This document shows, piece by piece, positions 43,206 through 51,629 of a stretch of DNA of 64,000 nt (position 1 is its first letter; each line of letters opens with the position of its first letter). The stretch is taken from NCBI GenBank assembly GCA_051746985.1, contig JBNJFP010000004.1:57927-121926 (forward strand), given 5' to 3'. The stretch comes from Fodinibius sp051746985 (GTDB taxonomy: Bacteria > Bacteroidota > Rhodothermia > Balneolales > Balneolaceae). Under the pieces are notes generated by a model. That model searched no databases, was not told the origin of the DNA, and saw only the letters and a list, made by a program, of their open reading frames with translations. The position numbers and the translations under genes were made by a program.

Positions 43206-44804
43206 TTAAAAACTAAACCAAGATTTTTTCTGATCTTTCAAAATTACATTGGCGGCATTATATCCTGCCGCGCCAAACACACCGCCCCCGGGATGACACG
43301 AGGCCGATGATAAATATAAATTCTCAATGGGTGTTTTGTATTCGCTCATTTCCGGTATTGGACGAAACATAAACATCTGATCAAAACTCATCTCAACGTG
43401 CATTACATTACCACGAAGCAGCCCGTGCTTCCGTTCAATATCGAGCGGACTTTGAATATACCAGTCGATCAGTTTGCCGTCCATATTCGGGGCATATCGA
43501 CAGACCACATCATAAATTTTCTGGGCCTCACGCTCCCTGATGTCATCCCAATGAAGGCCATCCTGGAGCTCATAGGGATGCCACTGCGCCCACGCAAATA
43601 GGGTATGTCCCCCGCTGGGAGCCACATCGGGATCAATATTTGAAAAGGTCATCGCCAATACTGCAGGATCTGCCGGTGGCCTTTTATGCAGGTAATCCCC
43701 AATAGCATTATTCATGTACTGCACCGATGGCGCGAGCAGCTGCATGCCGTTATGAATATACGGATCGTCGGGACAAGCGGTGTAGCGTGGCAATTCTTCA
43801 ACGGCACAACGGATAACCATCCCAAAACCATTTCCCACATTGATATTTTCTACTTTCTTATACGTACTTTTGGGCAAATGATCTCGGCCTACCAGCTTCA
43901 TCATCGTGGTTTGTACATGGGCATTGGAGATGACAATATCAGCCCGATATTCATTTTTAGTAGTCTGCACGCCTGTAGCCTTGCCATCTTCAATAATGAT
44001 ATTTTGGACAGCTTCGTCAGTGATAATCTCTCCACCATGCGCTCTGATAAAATTTGCCATGGCCTGGGTTAACATGCCGCTACCTCCCCGCGGATGTTTC
44101 GCCCCGCTCTGGTGCAGCATCGACTGCCACCCGGCAAAATCACCTGTAGCAGGATGATCTGGCGTGGGGCCCGACTGTGCTGCAAACCACATCAATGCCG
44201 CCTTCATGTGTGGATTCTCAAACGCATCATCAACGACCTTGCCATAGCTGCTCAAAATTTTTTGAAGTCCATCCAGCTGTTTCCCTTTTTCGAACATTCC
44301 CCCGCCGCGCATCTGTCCTTTGGCCAATTCACTGATAATGTTTTTTCCCGACGGAGGAACCATAAATGCTTTAAGCACTCCCTCGTTAATGCGTCCCCAG
44401 AAATCCACAAACGTACGATAGTTTTCGACATCCTCGGGAGCCACCCTGGCAATAGAATCGAGCGTACGGTCCAGATCCCTAAAAAAATGTATGACTCCTG
44501 TACCATCAGCTACGGGATACGACATAATCGGATCCATTTCGATATAGTCGAGCCCATAATTTTCAAGCTCCAGCTCTTCCAAAATGCCCGTCTGGTGAAT
44601 CATGATGTGCACCGAAGAACCTACGTCCATTCGAAAGCCCTGGGGATAGTCATCCGACTCGAACATCGTCTCGGTACTTACCGCCCCGCCCAGCTGCTTT
44701 TGCCGCTCCAGCACTTTAATATTATAGCCCTGCTTTGCCAAATAGCAGGCTGTAACCAAGCCATTATGTCCCGAACCAATAACAAGTACATCGTGTTTAG
44801 CCAT
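43206..44804 (-). CDS. CrtO/PYROXD2-like FAD-dependent oxidoreductase
   Basis: A 532-residue flavoprotein of the phytoene-desaturase superfamily. The FAD motif GSGHNGLVTACYLAKQG is at the N-terminus, with GGAVSTE after it, GGSGMLTQAMANFI in the middle and CHPGGGVFGAAGYNAA at the C-terminus. GHNGLV together with the PEDVENYRTFVDFW region resembles carotenoid ketolase CrtO and the animal PYROXD2 protein more than CrtI. No other carotenoid genes are nearby, so a pigment role is only a guess. The gene abuts alr downstream and is divergent from sppA. Confidence 0.85.
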   Translation of the reverse strand: MAKHDVLVIGSGHNGLVTACYLAKQGYNIKVLERQKQLGGAVSTETMFESDDYPQGFRMDVGSSVHIMIHQTGILEELELENYGLDYIEMDPIMSYPVADGTGVIHFFRDLDRTLDSIARVAPEDVENYRTFVDFWGRINEGVLKAFMVPPSGKNIISELAKGQMRGGGMFEKGKQLDGLQKILSSYGKVVDDAFENPHMKAALMWFAAQSGPTPDHPATGDFAGWQSMLHQSGAKHPRGGSGMLTQAMANFIRAHGGEIITDEAVQNIIIEDGKATGVQTTKNEYRADIVISNAHVQTTMMKLVGRDHLPKSTYKKVENINVGNGFGMVIRCAVEELPRYTACPDDPYIHNGMQLLAPSVQYMNNAIGDYLHKRPPADPAVLAMTFSNIDPDVAPSGGHTLFAWAQWHPYELQDGLHWDDIREREAQKIYDVVCRYAPNMDGKLIDWYIQSPLDIERKHGLLRGNVMHVEMSFDQMFMFRPIPEMSEYKTPIENLYLSSASCHPGGGVFGAAGYNAANVILKDQKKSWFSF

Positions 44805-44911
44805 TGTTTATCACACTTACATTTGATAACATACTTCCAGATTTTGCGTAACAAAATTGCTAACAATCTATTACTGCAATTAATTCTGAAATACAGACTT
44901 AACCAATTTAT

Positions 44912-46702
44912 ATGAATTTTTTTAAAACACTTATTGCCGCCACGCTCGGCACCCTTCTGGCTTTACTGGTCATTTTTATAATTTCAATTATTACCATTTC
45001 AGCAAGTTCGCAGGAACCAGAACCCTACGTACAAAGCAACTCCGTACTTAAGGTTTCCCTGAGTGGAATGCTGCCGAGTCACGAAACGCAAAATCCATTC
45101 GACGAGCTATTCAATAAGCAAAGCAATGATAAGGTCTCGCTCGAAACATTAAAAGGAAATCTTCAAAAGGCTCAGGCGCACGACAACATCAAAGGCATCT
45201 GGCTTGATATCGACTTCATGAATGAAAGCTGGGCCAACCTTGAGGAAGCACACCGCCTGATTAGTGCTTTCAAAGACAGTTCTGACAAGTTTGTTTACGC
45301 CAGCACCAACGACATCGGCTACAACGAAAAGGGATATTTTTTAGCTACTGCAGCTGATTCTATTTTCGCCCCGCCAGAGTCATTTTTCGAATTCGATGGA
45401 TTTTTCAGCCAGGTTACCTTTTTTGATGGCGCCTTTGAAAAGCTGGGAATCGACGCCGAAGTCATTCGTCATGGCAAATACAAAGGTGCGGTAGAACCCT
45501 TTTTCCGAAAAGAGCTGTCCGAAGAAAATGAGTATCAGCTCACCGAGATACTGAATCAAGTCAATGATACGTTCCTCGAAGCGGTAAGCAGCAAAACGGG
45601 GCATTCGGCAGATGAGCTTAATGACCTGCTAAACAGCCAACCCAATCTTACCGCCAAGTTTGGATACGATGCGCAGCTGATCGACTCTCTTATCTATGCT
45701 GATGAACTGTCTGCACACATGAAAAAACGGATGAGCGTAGATCAAGACAGCAAGCTCAAAAGCATTTCTTTTAATCGATATAAAAAAGTCAGCCCCTCGT
45801 CGGCAGGCATCTCATCCTCTTCTGCTTCGGATAAGATTGCCGTTGTTTACGCAAACGGACCCATCATGCCGGAAGTCAGTTCCGATTCTCCCTTTGATAA
45901 CCAGGAGTATATTACCGTTGATTTTATAGAAAAACAGCTTGAAGAAATTCGCGAAGATGATGATGTAAAAGCATTAGTACTTCGCATTAACAGCCCCGGA
46001 GGCTCGGGCAGCACATCCGATTCGATATGGCGCATGCTGCAGCAAACAAAAAATGATATCCCCGTTATTGTTTCCATGGGTGGCGTAGCGGCATCCGGGG
46101 GGTATTACATTGCGATGGCCGGCGATACTATTGTTGCCGAACCTACCACCATCACCGGATCCATTGGCGTATTCGCCACAAAATTCAACACCCAACAGCT
46201 ATTTAACGACAAGCTCGGCATCACCTTTGATGAAGTAAAAACCCACGAACACGCCGACTGGCTGCTCCCTACCAGTGAACTTTCTCCTTCCGAGCAGAAA
46301 GCCTTCCAGCAATACATTGATGAATTCTACCAGACCTTTATCACCAAGGCCGCCGAAGACCGTGGCATGGAGGTTGATGAAATGGACGAGCTCGCACAAG
46401 GACGCGTTTGGGTTGGAGCCGATGCGCAAGAGAATGGACTGGTTGATGAGTTAGGGGGCATCGACAAAGCGATTTCGCTGGCTGCAGAAAGAGCGGATAT
46501 TACCGATTACAATATCAGCAAATATCCGCAGCCCAAAACTTTTTATGAGATACTGATGGGATCAGCAGCCACCCAGGCAAAAGCATTAGTACCCAAAAGC
46601 TGGTTTATGAGTCAGGAAGTGGAAGAAATTGACAAACAATTATCTATTTTAAAACGCCGCGACGCGTTAACGTTATTTCCCTTTGATATTAAAATTCAAT
46701 AA
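44912..46702 (+). CDS. sppA: signal peptide peptidase SppA, 67K type
   Basis: Inner-membrane serine protease that degrades released signal peptides. The 596 residues begin with one membrane helix (LIAATLGTLLALLVIFIISI). Two tandem peptidase_S49 domains follow. The Lys191 of KYKGAVEPF lies in the first domain and the nucleophile Ser395 of GVAASGGYYIAMAGD in the second, as in E. coli SppA. This is the long form, not the short archaeal/Bacillus form. The hydrolase gene at 46710 begins eight bases after its stop. Confidence 0.95.
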   Translation: MNFFKTLIAATLGTLLALLVIFIISIITISASSQEPEPYVQSNSVLKVSLSGMLPSHETQNPFDELFNKQSNDKVSLETLKGNLQKAQAHDNIKGIWLDIDFMNESWANLEEAHRLISAFKDSSDKFVYASTNDIGYNEKGYFLATAADSIFAPPESFFEFDGFFSQVTFFDGAFEKLGIDAEVIRHGKYKGAVEPFFRKELSEENEYQLTEILNQVNDTFLEAVSSKTGHSADELNDLLNSQPNLTAKFGYDAQLIDSLIYADELSAHMKKRMSVDQDSKLKSISFNRYKKVSPSSAGISSSSASDKIAVVYANGPIMPEVSSDSPFDNQEYITVDFIEKQLEEIREDDDVKALVLRINSPGGSGSTSDSIWRMLQQTKNDIPVIVSMGGVAASGGYYIAMAGDTIVAEPTTITGSIGVFATKFNTQQLFNDKLGITFDEVKTHEHADWLLPTSELSPSEQKAFQQYIDEFYQTFITKAAEDRGMEVDEMDELAQGRVWVGADAQENGLVDELGGIDKAISLAAERADITDYNISKYPQPKTFYEILMGSAATQAKALVPKSWFMSQEVEEIDKQLSILKRRDALTLFPFDIKIQ

Positions 46703-46709
46703 CAGGCTT

Positions 46710-47561
46710 ATGGAATTCGGCTCTTTTTCGATTGAAATATTAAGTGAGGGCCAGTTTGAAATTTTTGCAGACGGCCATATCAATCGAACGCCGAGAAACA
46801 TAAATAAGGCCTCAGAAAATCAGGATGCCAGCGGTGATCAATCGGTCATGGCTGGCATTAATCCTGTATTAATACAATGCGCCCAGCATAATATTTTGCT
46901 GGATACCGGCCTTGGCTGGGGACTGGATGCTTCATCGAAATACACGGATGTATCAAACGTTTGCTCTAATCTCCGGATATTCGGTTTGCTTCCCGAAGAT
47001 ATCACCCATGTCATTTTAACTCATCTGCATTACGATCATGCGGCCGGCGCCACCTATACCGATGCTCATGCCAAAACACAACCAACCTTTCCCAATGCCC
47101 AATACTTTGTGCATCAACAGGAATGGGAATTTGCACTTAGCAAAATAGGTAAACCGCAAATGCAGTTTGGAGCAAACTACCAGCTTGATGATTTGTATCG
47201 CCTGGTGGCCGACGGTCGGATTACCTTTTTAATGGATGATATAAACGAAATTGTTGATGGCGTTACGGCTATCAAAACGGGAGGACATACGCCGGGCCAT
47301 CAAATTATACAACTAAAAAGTGAAAACGAATCGGCTTATTTTCTGGGAGATTTACTGCCCTCCTCATTTCATCTTAATCAGTATATGATGCATCAGGCCG
47401 ACATATACAGCCTGCAAGCAAAAAAGAAAAAGGTACAGCTATTAAAACAGGCCTGTAATGAAAACGCACTGCTTTTCTTTTATCACTCTAAAAAAGGTCA
47501 GGCAGGACGAGTTTTCCGTGATAAAGACAAAAAGTACGTATTAGCAAAGCAGCTTCCGTAA
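46710..47561 (+). CDS. metallo-beta-lactamase-fold hydrolase
   Basis: A 283-residue cytoplasmic hydrolase with the binuclear metal motif HLHYDH (residues 105-110), LLDTGLG before it, and GGHTPGHQ plus FLGDLLPS after it. The overall layout is that of MBL-fold lactonase-like or glyoxalase-II-like enzymes, but the substrate is not clear. I chose the ATG at 46710 (MEFGSFSIEIL); an in-frame TTG at 46683 lies inside the end of sppA. Probably co-transcribed with sppA. It converges on rho. Confidence 0.88.
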   Translation: MEFGSFSIEILSEGQFEIFADGHINRTPRNINKASENQDASGDQSVMAGINPVLIQCAQHNILLDTGLGWGLDASSKYTDVSNVCSNLRIFGLLPEDITHVILTHLHYDHAAGATYTDAHAKTQPTFPNAQYFVHQQEWEFALSKIGKPQMQFGANYQLDDLYRLVADGRITFLMDDINEIVDGVTAIKTGGHTPGHQIIQLKSENESAYFLGDLLPSSFHLNQYMMHQADIYSLQAKKKKVQLLKQACNENALLFFYHSKKGQAGRVFRDKDKKYVLAKQLP

Positions 47562-47572
47562 CAGATGGAAGG

Positions 47573-49048
47573 CTATTTATTCATCGACAATAAAAACTCT
47601 TCGTTGTCTTCGGTACCCTTGATTTTATCCAGCACAAACTCCATCGCTTCAAAACTGTTCATACGATTTAAATAGCGCCGCAACAGCACCACCTTTTCAT
47701 GCTCTTCCTCGGGCACAATAAGCTCTTCGCGCCGCGTACCACTCTTGAAAATATCGATAGCCGGATAAATACGACGCTCAGAAAGGTTACGATCCAGCAC
47801 AATTTCCATATTACCGGTACCTTTAAACTCTTCGAAAATGAGATCATCCATGCGCGAGCCGGTTTGCACCAGTGCCGTTGCTAATATGGAAAGACTGCCC
47901 CCGTGTTCAATATTACGAGCCGAACTAAATAATTGTCGTGGGGCCTTAAGGGCTTCTGAATCTACACCGCCCGACATCGTACGTCCTGATGAAGGCTGAC
48001 AAATGTTATAAGCACGTGCGAGGCGCGTAATTGAATCCATAAGAACCAGCACATCGTGACCACTTTCGACAAGTCGCTTACTCTTTTCAAAAACAATTTC
48101 TGAAAGCCCAATATGGTTTTCGGGCTTTTCATCAAAGGTTGAAGCGACCACCTCTGCGTTCTCCACATTACGCTCCATCTCGGTAACCTCTTCGGGTCGC
48201 TCGTCGATCAGCAAGATAATGATTTTCGTCTCGGGGTTATTCTTGTTCACCGCATTTGCAATATTCCGCAAAATGGTCGTTTTACCCGTTTTAGGCTGCG
48301 CTACAATTAACCCACGCTGCCCCTTGCCAAGGGGAGCAAAAAGATCAACGATACGAGTAGTATATTCGGAAGGATTATATTCGAGCTTTAACCGGTCTTC
48401 AGGGTAGATCGGCATCAGATCCTCAAAATCTTCGCGGTTATCCATATCGCGCGGGATTTTTCCATTAACACCATCCACGCGAAGGAGTGCAAAATAGCGT
48501 TCACCCACTTTGGGCGGACGAATAATGCCGATAACACAATCACCCTGACGCAGTCGAAACCGTTTTATTTGCGAAGGTGACACATAGATATCGTCGGGAC
48601 TGGCCTTATAGTTGTAATTCACCGAACGCAGAAAGCCGTAGCCATCAGGCAGAATTTCCAGCGTGCCCTCCTGAATGAGATAAGGCCCCAATTCAGGTTC
48701 AATTTCAGCCAGTCGTTCATCCAGCGTAGGGGCATCAGACTCGGGAAGAATTTCGTGAACACTCTTTTTCTTTGATTTGCCCCCCCGGTTATTGTTACCG
48801 GAATGTGAATTATTATTCTTCCGCTGCTTGGTGTTCGCTCCATTATCAACATGGTCATCGAGTTCACCACGAGCGCGGGCCTTGTCACGAACAGATTGTG
48901 AAATACGATTGATCAGCTCTTGCTTACGCAAGTCTGATATTGAACTTAATCCCTGTTCGCGGGCTAAATGACGAAGTTCCTTGACTGTTTTATCCTGAAG
49001 GGTATCAATCTCTTCCAGGGAAACTCCATCGGTTTGATAATCCGACAT
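47573..49048 (-). CDS. rho: transcription termination factor Rho
   Basis: Hexameric RNA helicase that ends transcription. It has 491 residues, longer than E. coli Rho (about 419). An N-terminal Rho-N helix region (residues 10-50) precedes a low-complexity insertion rich in N, S, G and K (about 65-97). The RNA-binding cold-shock domain contains GYGFLRS (about 136). The P-loop AQPKTGKTT is at about 250-258, with LLIDERPEEVTEM and MDSITRLARAYN in the ATPase core. Such inserts are usual in Bacteroidota and actinobacterial Rho. It stands alone; the 133-base gap to folC carries its promoter. Confidence 0.97.
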   Translation of the reverse strand: MSDYQTDGVSLEEIDTLQDKTVKELRHLAREQGLSSISDLRKQELINRISQSVRDKARARGELDDHVDNGANTKQRKNNNSHSGNNNRGGKSKKKSVHEILPESDAPTLDERLAEIEPELGPYLIQEGTLEILPDGYGFLRSVNYNYKASPDDIYVSPSQIKRFRLRQGDCVIGIIRPPKVGERYFALLRVDGVNGKIPRDMDNREDFEDLMPIYPEDRLKLEYNPSEYTTRIVDLFAPLGKGQRGLIVAQPKTGKTTILRNIANAVNKNNPETKIIILLIDERPEEVTEMERNVENAEVVASTFDEKPENHIGLSEIVFEKSKRLVESGHDVLVLMDSITRLARAYNICQPSSGRTMSGGVDSEALKAPRQLFSSARNIEHGGSLSILATALVQTGSRMDDLIFEEFKGTGNMEIVLDRNLSERRIYPAIDIFKSGTRREELIVPEEEHEKVVLLRRYLNRMNSFEAMEFVLDKIKGTEDNEEFLLSMNK

Positions 49049-49181
49049 AATGATCTTCTTCTGTCTATATTAAATATGAAAATGGGTTACGATGAATAAA
49101 AAGGTCTATAATCTTTTATAAGAAGCTATAGAGAATAGATCTACACTGTAAAAGGAAGCAAGTTCAGGTAGATATGAATTA

Positions 49182-50459
49182 TTACATTAAACCAAATTTT
49201 AACACCCAGTCCCGAACTGTCTCATAAAAGTAAAAACTTCCTGAAAAAATTACTAATTCTGAATCAAAATCGCGTTGTAATAATTTTTTGCGATCTTCAT
49301 CAGCAGCAGGAAAGGGAATTGCCTTTGGCAACCATTGATTAATATCGTCAAAAGTAGCTGCCCGTTCAAGGCTCAAGGGATAATAATAGATATTTTTGAA
49401 TTCTAAAAATTCATCCATCACATCAGACCGTATTTTATCCCTCATCATGGAAAGCACCAACGTAGCTCTTCGGCAATCCCCTACAGTATCAATCGATTGC
49501 TTTAATGTTTTAACCGCTTCGAGGTTATGCCCCCCATCAAAATACCACTGCCGATGCTCAACAAGCTTCTCGAAACGCCCAAAACCCATCTGCACCTCTT
49601 TTAACCCCTCCACAAAGGCCCGTTTACGCACGGGGTACCTGGATGCTATGGCACGAAAAACCAACCAACTGATCGCAATATTTTTGGCCTGTACCGGGGC
49701 CGCCAGATTTGTCTTTATGTCCATTTTTTCGCCTTTTACGGTCAGCTGGTAGTGCCCCGGACGCACAAACCGGGGTTCTACAGCATCAATTGTAAACAAC
49801 GGGGCGTCATTTTGCTTCGCTATTTGTGCCACAGTCTCAAGGGCTATCTCCGGCAAATCACCAACGACCACCGGAGTATCAGCCTTGATGATTCCCGCTT
49901 TTTCACGGGCAATCTGTTCCAGTGTATCTCCTAAAATATCGGTATGATCGAGCGAAATACTGCTAATAACGCTTGCTACGGGATTGATGATATTAGTGGC
50001 ATCCAGGCGTCCCCCGAGCCCAACCTCAATACAGGCGATATCTACCTCGGATTCTGCAAACCACCAAAAGGCCACGGCCGTACTTATCTCGAAATATGTA
50101 AGACCAAAAGTCTCGACATTATTTTTATGGACATTAAAAAAACGTACAAGCGCTTTATCGGGAATATAATCCCCGTTGATCCGAAACCGCTCCCGATAAT
50201 CTATAATATGCGGAGAGCTGTAAACGCCCGTCTTATAGCCCGACTGCCGCAAGACCGAAGCCAGCAGGCTGCAGGTGCTCCCCTTGCCATTTGAGCCGCC
50301 CACATGAATGGATGCAAACTCTTTCTGGGGATTGCCCATCTGCTCGCAAAAAGAACGGAAGCGAGAAAGATCAAACTTGGCCGCCGAAGCCCCCGCGGAT
50401 TGAAACTTCGGAATATCATTTAGATAGGCCTCTATGGATGCAACCGTTGTAAAGTTCAT
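49182..50459 (-). CDS. folC: folylpolyglutamate synthase / dihydrofolate synthase
   Basis: Adds glutamate to folates; 425 residues from the ATG at 50459 (MNFTTVASIEAYLND). An in-frame start at 50519 would add 20 residues that fit no family member. The P-loop GGSNGKGS is at 54-61. Other Mur-ligase-type signatures are SSPHIIDYRERFRING, VGLGGRLDATNII, SISLDHTDILG and FDGGHNLEA. It is divergent from pyrD, with the two starts 84 bases apart. glyA, in the same one-carbon network, is at 39.2 kb. Confidence 0.95.
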   Translation of the reverse strand: MNFTTVASIEAYLNDIPKFQSAGASAAKFDLSRFRSFCEQMGNPQKEFASIHVGGSNGKGSTCSLLASVLRQSGYKTGVYSSPHIIDYRERFRINGDYIPDKALVRFFNVHKNNVETFGLTYFEISTAVAFWWFAESEVDIACIEVGLGGRLDATNIINPVASVISSISLDHTDILGDTLEQIAREKAGIIKADTPVVVGDLPEIALETVAQIAKQNDAPLFTIDAVEPRFVRPGHYQLTVKGEKMDIKTNLAAPVQAKNIAISWLVFRAIASRYPVRKRAFVEGLKEVQMGFGRFEKLVEHRQWYFDGGHNLEAVKTLKQSIDTVGDCRRATLVLSMMRDKIRSDVMDEFLEFKNIYYYPLSLERAATFDDINQWLPKAIPFPAADEDRKKLLQRDFDSELVIFSGSFYFYETVRDWVLKFGLM

Positions 50460-50543
50460 ATACCAATCAATGGTTAAAATTTCGTTCTTAATAAAAAGCT
50501 CTTTACCTTCACAGAGCAAAAATATGCTTGGCTTACATATATT

Positions 50544-51629
50544 ATGATTTACAATTCACTTGTAAAACCACTTCTTTTTCGCCTTGATGCCGAAAAAGCT
50601 CATACTGTTACCCACCGGTTAGCAGAGACGGGCTCCAAAAGCAGCTTTCTTAAGGCGCTGGCGCGTTGTTGCTATAATTACCAATCCCCAAAATTAAGTC
50701 AACAAATATGGGGACTTACCTTCAGAAATCCTATTGGTCTTGCCGCCGGCTTTGATAAAAATGGAGAAATACCGGAAATCATGGAAGCCCTGGGATTCGG
50801 CTTTGTTGAGGTTGGCAGCATCACCGCCAATCCCAGTACCGGAAACCCCAAGCCACGGGCCTTTCGACTTCCCAAAGACCGCGCTATCATCAACCGTATG
50901 GGGCTTAACAATGATGGTGCTCAAACCATCGTTAAACGGCTGAAAAACAAAAAGCTATCCATTCCCCTGGGCGTAAACATCGCAAAAACGCACAACCCCA
51001 ACATCATGGGCGATGCGGCCATACAGGATTATGTACTTAGCTTTAACGAAGCCAAAAAGGTGGCGGATTATATCACCGTCAACATTTCGTGTCCCAATAC
51101 GGCATCGGGTAAAACGTTTGAAGATCCCACCGCCCTCGACGAATTGCTTGCTGCCCTCAAAATAAGGGATGATGCCCGGGTGGTGCCGACTACCGTAAAA
51201 TTTTCTTCTGATTTAACCAAAGATCAGCTTTTAGAACTTATAGAAATCTGTGAGAATCACCGTATCCATGGCTACGTAGCTTGCAATACCTCCTCTTCGA
51301 GAGAGGGACTACAAACCGAAAAAGCCAAAATTAAGGGAATTGGTCGCGGTGGATTAAGTGGGGCTCCCATTGCTCCCAAAAGCGTCAAAATTATTCAGTG
51401 GATTAGTGATGCCACCAAAGGGCAAAAACCTATCATTGGCGTTGGCGGAATTGACAGCTTTAACACCGCCCTGAAAATGCTTTTGGCCGGCGCCGACCTG
51501 CTACAGGTATATACCGGCTTAATTTATGAGGGGCCCGCCCTGGTAAAATCCATCAACCGTCAGCTTCTGCACGAACTTAATACGCTCAACATCAAATCCA
51601 TCCACCAGCTGGTAAAAGCCTCCGATTAA
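50544..51629 (+). CDS. pyrD: dihydroorotate dehydrogenase (quinone), class 2
   Basis: Oxidises dihydroorotate to orotate in pyrimidine synthesis, passing electrons to quinone. The 361 residues start with the helical membrane-association segment typical of class 2 (LVKPLLFRLDAEKAHTVTH). FMN-binding and catalytic motifs follow: GLAAGFDKNGE, FGFVEVGSITANPS, NRMGLNNDG, NISCPNTA and GVGGIDS. It overlaps the 3' end of the TPR lipoprotein gene by four bases (convergent). No other pyrimidine genes are in the window. Confidence 0.96.
   Translation: MIYNSLVKPLLFRLDAEKAHTVTHRLAETGSKSSFLKALARCCYNYQSPKLSQQIWGLTFRNPIGLAAGFDKNGEIPEIMEALGFGFVEVGSITANPSTGNPKPRAFRLPKDRAIINRMGLNNDGAQTIVKRLKNKKLSIPLGVNIAKTHNPNIMGDAAIQDYVLSFNEAKKVADYITVNISCPNTASGKTFEDPTALDELLAALKIRDDARVVPTTVKFSSDLTKDQLLELIEICENHRIHGYVACNTSSSREGLQTEKAKIKGIGRGGLSGAPIAPKSVKIIQWISDATKGQKPIIGVGGIDSFNTALKMLLAGADLLQVYTGLIYEGPALVKSINRQLLHELNTLNIKSIHQLVKASD

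Noticed and set aside
44094..44915. Long open frame of 273 codons antisense to the CrtO-like gene.
   Set aside because: The opposite strand carries an intact flavoprotein with clear motifs. The antisense product has no recognisable domain and an odd composition.
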